From Mycobacterium decipiens (lineage in GTDB: Bacteria > Actinomycetota > Actinomycetes > Mycobacteriales > Mycobacteriaceae), in assembly GCF_963853665.1 (NCBI RefSeq), contig NZ_OY970459.1, forward strand, positions 3,224,001 to 3,288,000: 64,000 nucleotides of DNA, read 5' to 3'. Below the pieces are notes generated by a model. That model ran no database searches. It had not been told where the DNA came from and saw nothing but the letters and a program-made list of their open reading frames with translations. Positions 40,553-51,190 of this stretch are shown piece by piece (the stretch's first letter is position 1; every line of letters begins with the position of its first letter). The position numbers and the translations under genes were made by a program.

Positions 40553-41287
40553 TCAGCCAACTCCGTTGGAATCGTCGTCCTGCAATTGCTCGGCCAATGT
40601 TCGAACTTCGGTCCGAAGCTCGTCGATCTGGGCGGCTGTGGCGGCCCGATTCGCGGAATCGGTTTCCGCTACCCGCTGCACAATCCACGACGCCAAGGAC
40701 GCGGTGACCACACCGATGAGACTGATCCCGCCAATCATCAGCAATACCGCAATTACTCGCCCGGTGAAAGTTATCGGATACAGGTCGCCATAGCCGACCG
40801 TGGTTACGGTCGTGATGGCCCACCACACGGCCTTTCCGAAGGAGGTGATGTTGGCCCCCGGTTGGTCGCGCTCCTGATCGAGGATGGCCAGCGATGTCAC
40901 GTAGATCAGCAGGGACACACCCGAGATGGTGTAGATGAGGATGCGGCCGCGAACGGCATTGCCGACGGCCTTCTGCAACGCTCCGACCAGGACGACCAAC
41001 CGCAGGAGCCGCAGCGGTCGCATGAGGGGAAGCGCAACAATGAGCAAGTCGAACAGGTGACGGACGAACCAATGCCAGCGGTTGGGCGCCAGGATCAAAC
41101 GAACCACGTAGTCGACGACGAATAGGCTCCAGGTGATCCAGGTCGCCGCCCACAAGATGCGCGCCTCGTCACCCTGTGGCTGATAGAGCACTTCCACCGA
41201 GTACATGACCAGGAAAGCGACCGCGACCATGGCGAGTGGCCACTCAGTGCGCTGCTGCCAAAGCTGTTCTTTAGTTCTCTTGGTCAT
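40553..41287 (-). CDS. Voltage-gated-type potassium channel subunit
   Basis: A 244-residue channel with an S1-S4-like part (residues ~15-130, including MRPLRLLRLVVLVGALQK, an Arg-bearing S4-like helix), pore loop with selectivity filter TTVTTVGYGDLYP near residue 170, an S6 helix (VIAVLLMIGGISLIGVVTAS), and a C-terminal coiled coil (AATAAQIDELRTEVRTLAEQ) for tetramer assembly. It would conduct K+ across the inner membrane. It lies at the left edge of the region that replaces mazEF8-Rv2275-cyp121. Confidence 0.9.
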   Translation of the reverse strand: MTKRTKEQLWQQRTEWPLAMVAVAFLVMYSVEVLYQPQGDEARILWAATWITWSLFVVDYVVRLILAPNRWHWFVRHLFDLLIVALPLMRPLRLLRLVVLVGALQKAVGNAVRGRILIYTISGVSLLIYVTSLAILDQERDQPGANITSFGKAVWWAITTVTTVGYGDLYPITFTGRVIAVLLMIGGISLIGVVTASLASWIVQRVAETDSANRAATAAQIDELRTEVRTLAEQLQDDDSNGVG

Positions 41288-41582
41288 GTGGGGCTAAGTC
41301 TCCGACTAGATCATTTCGTTGCTTATGCACTGAATTGCTGCCCGCTACAGGGTAGCGGGCCAGTCGGCCACCCTGCGTTTAGTCACAATGGCATGGCCCA
41401 ATTCCGTTATTGTGAGGTTTCTTTCGGCTAGTACCGGCCCAGCGGCCAGCGTCCGCCGGTGTTGATCGGTTTCACCTGCGCCCTGGACTCGACAAGAGAC
41501 TGGTTGTGGTAACCGGCAAGTTTTCCGTGGTGGTGGCTACCATGAGCCAACACGCGGAAATGCCGCCGCTGACTGGAGCGAG
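41288..41582. promoter_or_regulatory. Divergent intergenic region with an 8-bp perfect dyad
   Basis: Gene-free DNA between the K+ channel and cyclase genes. At 41340-41360 lies GCCCGCTA-CAGGG-TAGCGGGC, a perfect 8-bp stem with 5-base loop. It lies upstream of both genes, so it is more likely an operator or a leader structure than a terminator. AT-richer stretches near 41300-41330 and 41395-41425 could hold promoters. Nothing else is recognised. Confidence 0.5.
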
Positions 41583-44500
41583 TTGGGCTTGAGTGAGTTG
41601 CTGCCGACCGGAACGGTAACGCTGCTGCTAGCCGACGTCGAGGGCTCGACGCGGCTGTGGGAAACCCAGCCCGAGCAGATGACCGCCGCGCTGGCGCGGC
41701 TGAACCAGACCGTGAACGACACCATTGCCGCTCATGAGGGCGTGCGCCCGCTCGAGCAGGGCGAAGGCGACAGCTTCGTGGCCGCCTTCGCGCGTGCCAG
41801 TACGGCGGTGGCGTGCGCGCTGGCGTTGCAGCGCGCCCCGCTGACCCCGATCCGACTGCGCATCGGGGTGCACACCGGCGAGATCCAGCTGCGCGACGAG
41901 GCCAACTACGCCGGCCCCACCATCAACCGGGCCGCGCGACTGCGCGATCTCGCCCACGGCGGCCAGACAGTCCTTTCCGGCGCCACCGAACAGCTGGTCG
42001 TCGATCACCTACCCGGCGATGTTTGGCTCACCGAACTGGGCACCTACCCGCTGCGTGATCTGCCACGCCCGGAACGGGTGGTGCAGTTGTGCCATCCCGA
42101 CCTGCGCAACGAGTTCCCGCCCCTTCGCGTTCGCAATGTTGGTGCGTTGCATAATCTTCCGACTCAGTTGACGAGCTTTGTCGGGCGACAATCCGAGCTC
42201 GCGGAGCTGCGTCCGATCGTCGCGGGCAATCGGCTGGTCACCCTGACCGGAACCGGGGGTGCGGGTAAGACGCGGCTTGGGGTCGAAGTCGCTTCGCAAC
42301 TCAGCAGCGAGTTCCCCGATGGGGTGTGGTTCATCGGACTGGCTCCGATCACCGATCCAGTTGTGGTACCCGTGACCATCGCACGCACGTTGGGACTGCC
42401 CGATCAGCCCGGACGCTCCCCCACCGACACCCTGCTGCGGTTCATCGCCGACAGAAGGATCTTGCTGCTGCTCAACAACTGCGAGCACCTACTTGATGCG
42501 TGCGGAAGCCTGGTCGCCAAGCTGCTCAAGGCCTGCCCGCGGTTGACGATCCTGGCCACCAGCCGTGCGCCGATTGGAGTGCCCGGTGAGTTGACGTGGC
42601 GGGTGCCGTCGCTGTCTCCGGCCGACGAGGCCGTCGAGCTGTTCATCGACCGCGCCCGGCACGCCCGGCCGGATTTCGTTGTCGGCGCGGACAACCTTGC
42701 GCTGGTGGAAGAGATCTGCCAGCGCCTCGACGGCATGCCGTTGGCGATCGAGCTTGCCGCAGCACGTGTTCGGGCGCTGTCGCTATCGCAGATCGTGGGC
42801 AGCCTGCACGACCGGTTCCGGTTGCTCACCGGCGGCGCGCGCACCGCGGTAGAGCGCCAGCAGACGCTGCGTGCGTCGGTGGATTGGTCCCATGCGCTGC
42901 TCACCGAACCCGAGCAGGTCTTGTTCCGCCGACTCGCGGTGTTCGCCGGCGGGTTTGATCTCGACGCCGCCCAAGCGGTCGGCGCCAGCAGCGAGGTGGA
43001 GCGCTACCAGCTGCTAGATCAACTGAGCCTCTTGGTGGACAAGTCACTGGTGGTCGCCGACGACACCCGCACCGGTATGCGATACCGGCTGCTGGAGACG
43101 GTGCGTCAATACGCGCAGGAAAAGCTGGACGAGTCCGGTGAAGCCGACGAGGTGCGCACCCGGCATCGGGACCACTACACGGCCACCGCCGCGGAGCTGG
43201 AATCACACGGCCACTCGCGCGACGAGCAGCTGCTGGACTGGGCACGGACCGAGATCGACAATCTGCGGGCCGCATTTGCGTGCAGCCTTGCGAACTCCGA
43301 CCTCGAGACAGCCCTACGGCTAATTTTGTCGCTGCGGCCGCTGTGGTTACGGGGCGGTCGAGTGCTGGAGGCACTGGCCGGGTTGGGCGCCGTCCTGACC
43401 GACGGGCGTCACCCGGAGATGGCGCCGGCGCTATGGGCACGCGCGGTGGCACAGCGCACCATCCTCGCCGCGTGGATGGGAGTTCCGGCGGACCTAGGCC
43501 AAACACAGGAGGCGCTGGCCATCGCGCGCAAGCTCGACGACCCGGCACTGATCGCCCGAGCCCTGATCGCTTGTGGAATGCTCGCCTCCTACAGCGCCGA
43601 GGCGTCACAGCCCTACTTCGCTGAAGCGATCGATCTGGTCCGCGCGGCCGATGATCGGTGGAGTCTGTGCCAAATCTTCAGCTATCAGGCGACCGCGGGC
43701 TCTTTCGCCGGTGCACCGATCGAAGCAGGCGCGGCCGCCCGGGCAGGTCTTGACCTCGCCGACGCGCTGGGCGACCGGTTCTTCTCGCGGGACTGCCGGG
43801 CCTGGCTGGGATCCGCACTGATGATGCAGGGAGATCTCGCGCACGCTAGCCGCGTTCTCGGCGCCCTGGCCGACGAGGCGGAAGAAGCCGCCGACCACAC
43901 CATGACGGTCTTTGGTCATGTTGGTCACGCCGCGGTGCTCTCCTATCAGGGGCACGCGGACGCTGCGCACGCCGCTGCGCAGGCCGCCCTGGCGGTCTCC
44001 GAGGCCATGGGCGGGTTCTCCGCAGACACGGTGAACGCGGTTCTCGCGCGAGCCGCTTTGGCCGGTGGCGACGCCGCCGCGGCCAGGCAGGCGTGTGACA
44101 TGGCTTGGAAACATACTCACCCCCTGCGCGAAGCCCTCACCAGAAGCGTCACCCCGATGGCCGAGGCGGCGTTGGCGGGCGGTGATCTGGCCGCCGCCCG
44201 GCATTGGGCAGACGACACCGTCGCGGTTGTCCCGGGTTGGCACCACATGGTCGCGCTGACCGTGCGTGCCTTTGTCGAGATCGCGCAGGATGAGCCGGAA
44301 CAGGCCGAGCGCGACGCCCACAATGCCCTGACGGTCGCCGCCCGCACCCGGGGACATCTCGGGGTGGCCGACACCTTGGAATGTCTTGCGGCTCTGGCGG
44401 CCCATGGTGACAAGCACTCGCACGCGGCGCGGCTGTCGGGCGCAGCGGACAGCATCCGACAGCGGATGGGGCATGTCCGGTTTCCGATGTATCAAACCGG

Positions 44501-44621
44501 CTATGACGCGATGCTGGCCTTGATTCGGAAATCATTGGGGCAGAACGGTTTTGATACCGCATGGGCCGAAGGTGCTGTTTTGTCCACCGAGGAGGCGATC
44601 GCGTACGCGCAGCGGGGTTAG
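41583..44621 (+). CDS. Adenylate/guanylate cyclase-AAA ATPase-TPR protein without LuxR domain
   Basis: A 1012-residue protein. Residues ~8-180 are a class III cyclase domain with metal Asp in LLLADVEGSTRLWE, the second in EGDSFVAAF, and TINRAARLRDLA (Asn/Arg). Residues ~195-520 are an STAND-like ATPase with Walker A TGTGGAGKTRLG. The Walker B region reads LLLLNNCEHLLDA: the usual Asp is Asn298 (AAC). Residues ~550-1000 are TPR-like helices. Mtb relatives (Rv0386, Rv1358, Rv2488c type) end in a LuxR HTH; here the protein ends AIAYAQRG with none. It may make cAMP in response to an unknown signal. Start TTG 41583 (or 41589). Confidence 0.88.
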   Translation: MGLSELLPTGTVTLLLADVEGSTRLWETQPEQMTAALARLNQTVNDTIAAHEGVRPLEQGEGDSFVAAFARASTAVACALALQRAPLTPIRLRIGVHTGEIQLRDEANYAGPTINRAARLRDLAHGGQTVLSGATEQLVVDHLPGDVWLTELGTYPLRDLPRPERVVQLCHPDLRNEFPPLRVRNVGALHNLPTQLTSFVGRQSELAELRPIVAGNRLVTLTGTGGAGKTRLGVEVASQLSSEFPDGVWFIGLAPITDPVVVPVTIARTLGLPDQPGRSPTDTLLRFIADRRILLLLNNCEHLLDACGSLVAKLLKACPRLTILATSRAPIGVPGELTWRVPSLSPADEAVELFIDRARHARPDFVVGADNLALVEEICQRLDGMPLAIELAAARVRALSLSQIVGSLHDRFRLLTGGARTAVERQQTLRASVDWSHALLTEPEQVLFRRLAVFAGGFDLDAAQAVGASSEVERYQLLDQLSLLVDKSLVVADDTRTGMRYRLLETVRQYAQEKLDESGEADEVRTRHRDHYTATAAELESHGHSRDEQLLDWARTEIDNLRAAFACSLANSDLETALRLILSLRPLWLRGGRVLEALAGLGAVLTDGRHPEMAPALWARAVAQRTILAAWMGVPADLGQTQEALAIARKLDDPALIARALIACGMLASYSAEASQPYFAEAIDLVRAADDRWSLCQIFSYQATAGSFAGAPIEAGAAARAGLDLADALGDRFFSRDCRAWLGSALMMQGDLAHASRVLGALADEAEEAADHTMTVFGHVGHAAVLSYQGHADAAHAAAQAALAVSEAMGGFSADTVNAVLARAALAGGDAAAARQACDMAWKHTHPLREALTRSVTPMAEAALAGGDLAAARHWADDTVAVVPGWHHMVALTVRAFVEIAQDEPEQAERDAHNALTVAARTRGHLGVADTLECLAALAAHGDKHSHAARLSGAADSIRQRMGHVRFPMYQTGYDAMLALIRKSLGQNGFDTAWAEGAVLSTEEAIAYAQRG

Positions 44622-44706
44622 GCGCCAATAGCCATTGTGCGATCAAGCGGACCCGGCGTACACTCCGCGACACGGGTCAGGCCTCCTGGTAAGGAGCGGA
44701 TCAACG

Positions 44707-44955
44707 ATGATTCGTGCACTATTGGCCGCGGCAGCACTCACGACCGCTACTTGGGGTTTCGCCGTCGGTGTCGCACCAGCGGGAAACGCAGAACCGACCG
44801 AAGCCAATTGCACCGAGATGAGTTCATCCGGAAGCTGCGTCTATCGCAACTGCACCGACGCCAAGGCACATGGCAGATGCAACATCCCTACCGATGACCC
44901 CGCGTACTGTCCCAAGCAGGACCGCGATAACGACGGCCTCGCCTGCGAGTGCTGA
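44707..44955 (+). CDS. Small secreted Excalibur-domain protein
   Basis: An 82-residue exported protein with a signal peptide (ALLAAAALTTATWGFAVGV, cleavage likely after GNA near residue 29) and a C-terminal Excalibur domain: YRNCTDAKAHGRCNI, then PKQDRDNDGLACEC. The DxDxDGxxCE pattern is the calcium-binding signature, and six Cys suggest disulphides. Excalibur domains occur in extracellular actinobacterial proteins. GGAGCGGATCAACG precedes the ATG at 44707. Confidence 0.82.
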   Translation: MIRALLAAAALTTATWGFAVGVAPAGNAEPTEANCTEMSSSGSCVYRNCTDAKAHGRCNIPTDDPAYCPKQDRDNDGLACEC

Positions 44956-45046
44956 CCGGTTTCACGTCCGCTGGATCAAGCCCACTGAAGACAAGGCTTC
45001 CTGGTGCCGCGGATACTGACCACAGCGAAGAAGGGCAGGGCACGCC

Positions 45047-45236
45047 ATGGAATCGCTCGTCGGCGGGACGTTTGGCAAGTACGAAGTTCGACGCCTGCTG
45101 GGCAAGGGCGGCATGGGCGAGGTGTACGAGGCGTACGACACCGATAGGGGCCGAACCGTCGCTTTGAAGCTACTCACAGCCAGCTACGCCGACGACGAAA
45201 CCTTTCGTGCGCGGATTTCTACGGGAATCGACCTTT
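45047..45236 (+). pseudogene. Ser/Thr protein kinase N-terminal fragment
   Basis: Starts at ATG 45047 with GTFGKYEVRRLLGKGGMGEV, then YEAYDTDRGRTVALKLL: the kinase glycine loop and the VALK lysine. It runs to DDETFRAR; the next residues (FLREST) are found one frame over (near 45215), and similarity ends there at roughly kinase residue 63. The catalytic loop, DFG and membrane parts are missing. The matching C-terminal half of such a kinase occurs at 56319-57503 in the same orientation. Confidence 0.78.
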
Positions 45237-45634
45237 CGGGGTTACCGTCCACCTCCGCGCTCACCGTCGCCAGACGGCGGCTGTGCGCCGCGGGCCACGG
45301 GCTGGTGCCCGCCGAATGCTCCCCCGGACTGCGACTCTGCGTCGTTTGCCGAGGACGGATACGCGCAGCCGGTCAATGCTTCGCGGTCAGCGCTCATTGC
45401 GATTCCCGGGAACGACGCCTCCCGAACCCTCGGGCGGGGTGACGGTGGACGTCGAGCTTGCACGGGAACCGGCGGACTGGCTGAACTCGCCGCCCGGTCG
45501 GTAGCCGCCCGTTCGCGGCGCTATCCAGTGCCTCCGGGAGGAATTTCTCTGCTCTTCATTTTCCGGCATGACGTTCGCCTTCCCCGTGCCTGTCACGTCC
45601 CAGTATGCCTGAATGATCCGCAGGGCGACGGTGA
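45237..45634. other. Gene-poor stretch after the kinase fragment
   Basis: No convincing gene is seen in 398 bases. Open frames exist on both strands but share no recognisable family. A short segment in one frame (FAEDGYAQPVNASRSALIA) looks coding-like and may be a scrap of a lost gene. It lies between the kinase break point and the 3' end of the DUF6338 gene. Confidence 0.4.
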
Positions 45635-46360
45635 TTATTGCTCGGCTGACGGGGGGTTATCAGTGGGCGGCGGAGCAATCTGCATGAGCACCGCGTCACC
45701 ACATCGAACCCATTGCCCGGTGGGGCCGGGCAGCGCCGCCCCGAATTCACCTTGCTCGTCGATGCTCCAGGCTTCGTCGATGAAGACGTCGCGAGGTTCG
45801 GGATAGCCAGTGAAGAACGACGCGGCTCCGGTGACCCGTCCGCCGATCCACGTCCCGTCTGCGTTGAGAATGCGGACGAAACTGCCCGGCTCGACATCCT
45901 GGGTTGCGAAGTCCCAAGCGGTGGGGATCGGGGAATAGTCGGTTTCCTGGCTGAACAAAGCCCTTATCCAGGTCAGCTCACCGTCTGATCGCGCGCATCT
46001 TAATATCGTCCCCCAAAACCCCGTCCGGTTGTAACGCTGGCGGGTAGTGAAACTTGCGGTCACATGGCCGGCGAGTGCGGGTATCACGAACACCAACAAG
46101 ATGCCCCCGACTGCGACAGCCTGGAGGTTGTCCAGGTTGTCCTGCGGGTGAATCAGCCTGGTGGTCAGTTTGTCGCCGAGGCACAGTAGGTAGACGAGCG
46201 AGAAACCGACGGATACGGCGAGTGCGCGGATGAACCGCACGGTCAGTTCGCGATCCTCGGGCGACGGCCCGATCCTGTTGCGGCGGACCCCCTGAAACAC
46301 GAAGCCTGGGATGAGAACAGCGACCAGCGTCAACGCTTGCTGCCAACCGCTGATCAGCAC
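45635..46360 (-). CDS. DUF6338-family membrane protein
   Basis: A 241-residue protein. The N-terminal helix (QALTLVAVLIPGFVFQGVRR), a second (ALAVSVGFSLVYLLCLG) and a third (AVGGILLVFVIPALAGHVTA) form a membrane part. The C-terminal SFVRILNADGTWIGGRVTG, FFTGYPEPRDVFIDEAW is a small beta-barrel-like cytosolic domain, as in DUF6338 proteins. Function unknown; DUF6338 genes often lie in variable or defence-rich regions, but nothing here proves that role. Confidence 0.75.
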   Translation of the reverse strand: MLISGWQQALTLVAVLIPGFVFQGVRRNRIGPSPEDRELTVRFIRALAVSVGFSLVYLLCLGDKLTTRLIHPQDNLDNLQAVAVGGILLVFVIPALAGHVTASFTTRQRYNRTGFWGTILRCARSDGELTWIRALFSQETDYSPIPTAWDFATQDVEPGSFVRILNADGTWIGGRVTGAASFFTGYPEPRDVFIDEAWSIDEQGEFGAALPGPTGQWVRCGDAVLMQIAPPPTDNPPSAEQ

Positions 46361-46660
46361 TAGATCACCTCCGTGTCAAAGATGCGCCGTGAGCGTGAAC
46401 CTACCCGGCTGGTTCGCGCGCATCGCGTCAGCCGCCGCCTCGTGTCCCATCGGTACAGACCGCCTGGCCTAGATTCGGGGATGGCTGATCGGTTTCCAGA
46501 GCAGATTGCCGAGACAATCGGACAGTTTGAGGTGATACCGCGTTCTTCTGCTCCTGGCGGAGCCGAGCAAGTTGATGCGCCGTGGCGCACCGGTGTGTTG
46601 CGTCTCAAGGACAATAGGTCGAACTCGAAGCGAGTCCCGGGTTCGACCCGGTGGCGTCCT
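46361..46660. other. Intergenic stretch with a short palindrome
   Basis: Contains a short frame from ATG 46481 (MADRFPEQIAETIGQFEVIP) of no known family, and a CCGGGT-TCG-ACCCGG dyad near 46637-46651 that mimics a tRNA T-arm but lacks the rest of a tRNA. It separates the DUF6338 gene from a decayed oxidoreductase gene. Confidence 0.35.
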
Positions 46661-46664
46661 GGAC

Positions 46665-47370
46665 TCAGCCGGGGCCGGGTTCGTGGGCCAGTAGCCCGCC
46701 GGAGGAACGCATCACCGACGACGCCGTTGTTCTCGGAGCCATCGCCGGTAAACCGGGGGAGGCGTCGCTGCGGGGATTGCGCAGCGTTCGCCGGGCAAAG
46801 ACTTCGTCCGATGCGTTCAGCCCGCCGATCTTGATCATTGGGGAGTCGAGCGCCTCGTCAACGTCGGCGCGGGTGCGGCCTGTGACAACGGGCAGCCACA
46901 GGGCGGGGGTGATCGACATGGGGTCACGGCCCGCGTCGGATGCGGCGGAGCGTACGACTTCCAAGCGTTGCGCGTACTCCTTCGGCTGGTGTGGAAACCC
47001 GGGATACCACGCGTCGGCGTAGCGCCCGGTGGCCCGCAGCATTCGCGGGCCATGCGCAGCGATCCAGATCTCGGGCCACTTACCCCGGTAAGGCGGGAGG
47101 TCGAATAGGGCGTTGCGCAACAAGAAGAATGGCGAATCGCGGTTGACCAGTTCTCCGCCAGAGTCCCACAGCGCCCGGATGGTGGCCATCGCTTCTTCGA
47201 ACCGCGCGACCGGCTTTGACCAGTCCACTCCATAGGGCTCGTTGCCCTCGCGTTCGCCAGTTCCAATGCCCAGTATCGCGCGTCCACCACTCAGCTGATG
47301 CAGTGTCGCGGCAGCCTGTGCGGTGACGGCAGGATTACGCCGACCGGTATCGGTGACGCTGACGCCCCTG
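46665..47370 (-). pseudogene. LLM-class F420-dependent oxidoreductase remnant
   Basis: The core reads [60 protein letters not shown], and [20 protein letters not shown], as in luciferase-like F420 enzymes related to phthiodiolone ketoreductase. The first ~80 residues are missing; the frame runs instead into IS-associated DNA near 47370. The C-terminus after [12 protein letters not shown] loses family similarity. The gene was probably cut by the IS1380-type insertion. Confidence 0.7.
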
Positions 47371-47371
47371 T

Positions 47372-48116
47372 GGAGGGGTGTAGACAAGCGAAAGTGCCTG
47401 TCCGGCAAGGGATAATTGGACTTCTCCAGGGTTCAACCATCCTGACGGGAAGGCACTTCGCGGGTGAAGAATTTCGCGGTGTCACCACGGGTGAAAGTTT
47501 CCACCGACGGCCATGGCGTTGTGTCGCACGCCGGGATGGGCATGCTGCGTGAGCTCGCCGACCGGACGGGCCTATCAGCGCAGGTCACCGCCGCGTTGGC
47601 CGATACCTATCGCGGCCCGTGGGTGTATGCGCCCGGGGAGGTGTTCGCGGATCTGGCGGCCGCGGTCGCCGACGGCGCCGATTGCATCGACGGGGTCGGC
47701 CAACGCTGCGCTGGTGGTCAGCATGTCTTCGGTGCCGCGGCGTCGACGACCACGATGTGGCGGCGGGTCGATGAGCGCATCGACTCCGCGCACCTACCCG
47801 GGGTGCGGGCGGCGCGGGCCGCCGCGCGTGCAGCGGCCTGCGCAACCTGCCCTGCCAGTCCTTCTGGACGAATGCCGCCTGGCTGGAAATCGTGCTGGCC
47901 GCCGCCGACCTGGTCGCCTGGACCCGCCTCATCGGCTTCGCCAACCACCCTGAGCTGGCCCGCGCCGAGATCACCACATTCCGCTACCGGGTCCTGCACG
48001 TCGCCGCCCACATCACCCGCGGCGCCCGCCAACTGCGCCTGCGCATCGATGCCACCTGGCGATGGGCCGCCCAGATCGCGGCCGCCTGGCAACACCTACG
48101 CACCGCCTTCGGATAA
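47372..48116 (+). mobile_element. IS1380-family element remnant, internally deleted
   Basis: The transposase N-terminus (VKNFAVSPRVKVSTDGHGVV, MGMLRELADRTGLSAQVTAA) starts at 47464 and is intact to about 47830 (RAARAAARAA). It then jumps, in another frame, to the C-terminal end FWTNAAWLEIVLAAADLVAW ... WRWAAQIAAAWQHLRTAFG with stop at 48116. The catalytic core of about 250 residues is deleted. Clear terminal inverted repeats were not identified, so the outer limits are approximate. It interrupts the LLM oxidoreductase gene. Confidence 0.8.
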
Positions 48117-48286
48117 GCCCCAACCCCTCTGACCCGCCGACGAGGAAAGACCCACCGGCTCCAGGAAAGCCCGCCCCACCCGGCGACACGGGACCGATCA
48201 ACCACGCCACCACCCGGAAACCACTACCCAGCAAGATAATTCGACACAAGCCCCAGCCAACCCCAATCATCACGAAAAATCGAGGC

Positions 48287-51190
48287 CTAGGACTGATTTC
48301 CGGTTGGCGAACCACGGTCCGGGGTAAGCAACATGGCGCGCACCAAGCTACGGGGTCCGGCGGAGCGAAGCATCTGGCTAGCTGGGCGTGGGCGTACCCG
48401 TTGCGGCCACCAGAACCAGCGTCCAAGCAATGCAGCAATGGACGGCGTCATAAACGAGCGCACGATCAATGTATCGAACAACAGGCCCAAGCCTATGGTT
48501 GTGCCGATCTGGCCGATAATTCGCAAATCGCTGAACACAAACAGGGACATTGTGACGGCAAATACCATGCCGGCGGCCGTCACTACCCCGCCCGTCCCGG
48601 CCATCGCCCGGATAATCCCGGTATTCAAACCGGCGACAACTTCCTCTTTCATCCGGGATACCAGCAGCAGGTTGTAGTCCGATCCCACGGCCAAGAGCAG
48701 GATCACCGACATCGCCAACACCATCCAATACAATTGGATGCCGAGAATGTCCTGCCAGACAAGCACAGAAAGCCCGAAAGAAGCACCCAGTGACAGCAGC
48801 ACCGTCCCGACGATCACCAGAGAGGCAACCACACTGCGGGTGATGACCATCATGATGATCAATATCAGGCCGATTGCGGCCAATCCAGCGATAAGCAGAT
48901 CATAGGTGGCGCCTTCTCGAATGTCTTTGAATGCCGCTGCGGTTCCACCAACCAGGATCGTTGCACCCTGCAATGGTGTTCCCTTCATAGCTTCTTCTGC
49001 AGCCTGCTTGATCGGATCGACACGTGAAATGCCCTCGGGTGTCGCTGGATCTCCTTTAAGGGAGATAATAAAGCGAGCCGCTTTGCCATCCGGAGACAAG
49101 AACATCTTGAGACCCCTCTGGAAATCCGGGTTTCCGAAGGCTGACCTTGGAAGATAGACCGAGTCGTCGACCTGGGCGGCATCAAAGTCCCGGCCCATTT
49201 CGCCGGGGTCTTTGGTATTCATCTCCATCTGCTCATATATTGCGGTCATTGTACTGTGGTAACCGAGTAACCGGTTCCGCACTATCGCCAGCGTTGACAT
49301 CATCGGCTGGAGCTGCGCCTGCGTCTGCGGCAAGAGGAGATCTAGAACACCCATATCAGCGGCGAGGTACTCCAGCTTTTCACTCATCTTGTCGACATCG
49401 TCAAACATGTCGAATATCGATCGTATGGACCAGCATATAGCAACGTCGAAGCAATGTTTCTCCCAATAGAAATAGCTCCGGATCGGCCGGAAGAAATCCT
49501 CGAAGTCCGCGAGATGGTCCCTTAAAGACTTCGTGATGTCCGACAAGTCATGCGTCAGCGCGGACATGTCGTGAGTATTAGCAGATATCTCGCCCATAAG
49601 AACATAAGTTCGTTGCATCGCGGCAATGGATACTTCCATTGCATCCGTCTGCGTGATAATTTCCGCAATTACTTTCTGCATGTAGCCTAAGGTCTCATTT
49701 AGCGTCGTGTTTTGCATGCTGATGACAAACGGTATTGACGTATGTTTGATGGCAGTTCCCAAGGGTCGGGTAATCGCTTTGACTTGTTCAATACCGGGGC
49801 TGTGAAAAATGCTTCTGGCCACTTTGTCCAACACCAGTATGTCCACCGGGTTGCGCATATCGTGATCGGTTTCGACCAACAGCACCTCGGGGTTGAGCCG
49901 AGCCCGCGAGAAGTGTCGACCAGCCGCCGAGTCGCCGACATTGGATGGCATGCTGGCAGGCATGAACGCACGCAGATCGTAGGTTGTTTTGTAACTCGGC
50001 AAAGCCAGAAGGCCAACCGAGGCGATCGCGCAAGTTGCGGCAAGGACCGGCCCAGGCCAGCGAACGATCGCTGTTCCCACCCGGCGCCACCGTAGGGTGT
50101 TTGGCTTTCGCCTGGGGTCGAAGAAATTGAAGAAACTACCGACGGTTAGAACGGCCGGACCGAGAGTGAGCGCGGCGACGACTGCGACAAGCATGGCGAC
50201 AGCGGCGGGAGCGCCAAGCGTTTCAAAATACGGAAGTCGGGCAAAGCTGAGGCAATACAGGGCGCCGGCAATGGTCAGCCCGGAGCCCAAGATCACGTGC
50301 GCTGTCCCATGAAACATCGTGTAGAACGCCTTTTCCCGATCTTCGCCCGCGTGACGCGCTTCCTGGTAACGACCGAGCATAAATATTGCGTAGTCTGTGC
50401 TGGCCGCGATGGCCAGGAGCACGAGCAGGTTGGTCGCGAAGGTCGAAAGATTGAAAAGGTTGTGGTAGCCGAGAAATGCTACGATTCCTCGGATTGCACC
50501 TAGCTCGATTCCAACCAAGACTAGGACGAGAGCCACGGTAACTATAGAGCGGTAGATAAAGAACAGCATCACTGCGATCGCCAGGCCGGTAATCGCGGTG
50601 ACCCGAGCGATACTTTTGTCTGCGGCCTCGGATTGATCGGCGTTGAGCGCCGACGGTCCCGTGACATAAGCCTTGATCCCGGGCGGTGGTGACGTAGTTT
50701 CCACGATATGCCGCACAGCTTGGACTGAGTCGTTAGCTACGGTTTCATTGTCACCCCTCAGGTAAACCACAACGTAAGCAGCTTTATCATCCGCACTTTG
50801 CGAACCCGCCGCGGTCAATGGATCACCCCAGAAGTCCTGAATATGCTGGACATGCCTGCTATCAGCTGAGAGGTTGCGCAGCAATTCGCTGTAAAATCGG
50901 TGAGCTTCGTCGCCGAGAGGATTATCCCCTTCCAATACGATCGTCAGCGTCGAATCGGAATCAAACTCGTGGAATACTTGTCCAACGCGCTTTATCGCTT
51001 GAATCGAAGGAGCGTCACTCGGGCTCATCGATACCGAATGCGATTTTCCGACCACTTCTAATTGCGGTACGGCGATATTGACGACGGCCGTAAGCCCCAA
51101 CCAGAACAGCACTATCGGCACCGCGAGATTGCGGACTATCCTAGGCAGAGACGGTGGAATCAATGTCGTCGAAGCAGCACCCTTGCTCAT
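48287..51190 (-). CDS. MmpL-family RND lipid transporter
   Basis: A 967-residue RND transporter with two large periplasmic loops and about 12 helices in the MmpL layout. Proton-relay Asp-Tyr pairs are in [18 protein letters not shown] (about residue 268) and [16 protein letters not shown] (about residue 835). The Cys-containing [17 protein letters not shown] loop is typical of the MmpL1/2/4/5 group, not MmpL3. It would export an envelope lipid or a siderophore with its MmpS partner. Its start overlaps the mmpS stop (ATGA). The DNA is richer in A/T at third positions than neighbouring core genes, hinting at later acquisition. Confidence 0.93.
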   Translation of the reverse strand: MSKGAASTTLIPPSLPRIVRNLAVPIVLFWLGLTAVVNIAVPQLEVVGKSHSVSMSPSDAPSIQAIKRVGQVFHEFDSDSTLTIVLEGDNPLGDEAHRFYSELLRNLSADSRHVQHIQDFWGDPLTAAGSQSADDKAAYVVVYLRGDNETVANDSVQAVRHIVETTSPPPGIKAYVTGPSALNADQSEAADKSIARVTAITGLAIAVMLFFIYRSIVTVALVLVLVGIELGAIRGIVAFLGYHNLFNLSTFATNLLVLLAIAASTDYAIFMLGRYQEARHAGEDREKAFYTMFHGTAHVILGSGLTIAGALYCLSFARLPYFETLGAPAAVAMLVAVVAALTLGPAVLTVGSFFNFFDPRRKPNTLRWRRVGTAIVRWPGPVLAATCAIASVGLLALPSYKTTYDLRAFMPASMPSNVGDSAAGRHFSRARLNPEVLLVETDHDMRNPVDILVLDKVARSIFHSPGIEQVKAITRPLGTAIKHTSIPFVISMQNTTLNETLGYMQKVIAEIITQTDAMEVSIAAMQRTYVLMGEISANTHDMSALTHDLSDITKSLRDHLADFEDFFRPIRSYFYWEKHCFDVAICWSIRSIFDMFDDVDKMSEKLEYLAADMGVLDLLLPQTQAQLQPMMSTLAIVRNRLLGYHSTMTAIYEQMEMNTKDPGEMGRDFDAAQVDDSVYLPRSAFGNPDFQRGLKMFLSPDGKAARFIISLKGDPATPEGISRVDPIKQAAEEAMKGTPLQGATILVGGTAAAFKDIREGATYDLLIAGLAAIGLILIIMMVITRSVVASLVIVGTVLLSLGASFGLSVLVWQDILGIQLYWMVLAMSVILLLAVGSDYNLLLVSRMKEEVVAGLNTGIIRAMAGTGGVVTAAGMVFAVTMSLFVFSDLRIIGQIGTTIGLGLLFDTLIVRSFMTPSIAALLGRWFWWPQRVRPRPASQMLRSAGPRSLVRAMLLTPDRGSPTGNQS

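Noticed and set aside
46625..46660. tRNA-like T-arm (CCGGGTTCGACCCGG) flanked by AGGAC/GTCCT
   Set aside because: The loop is too short and no anticodon or D arm can be built; it is a simple palindrome.
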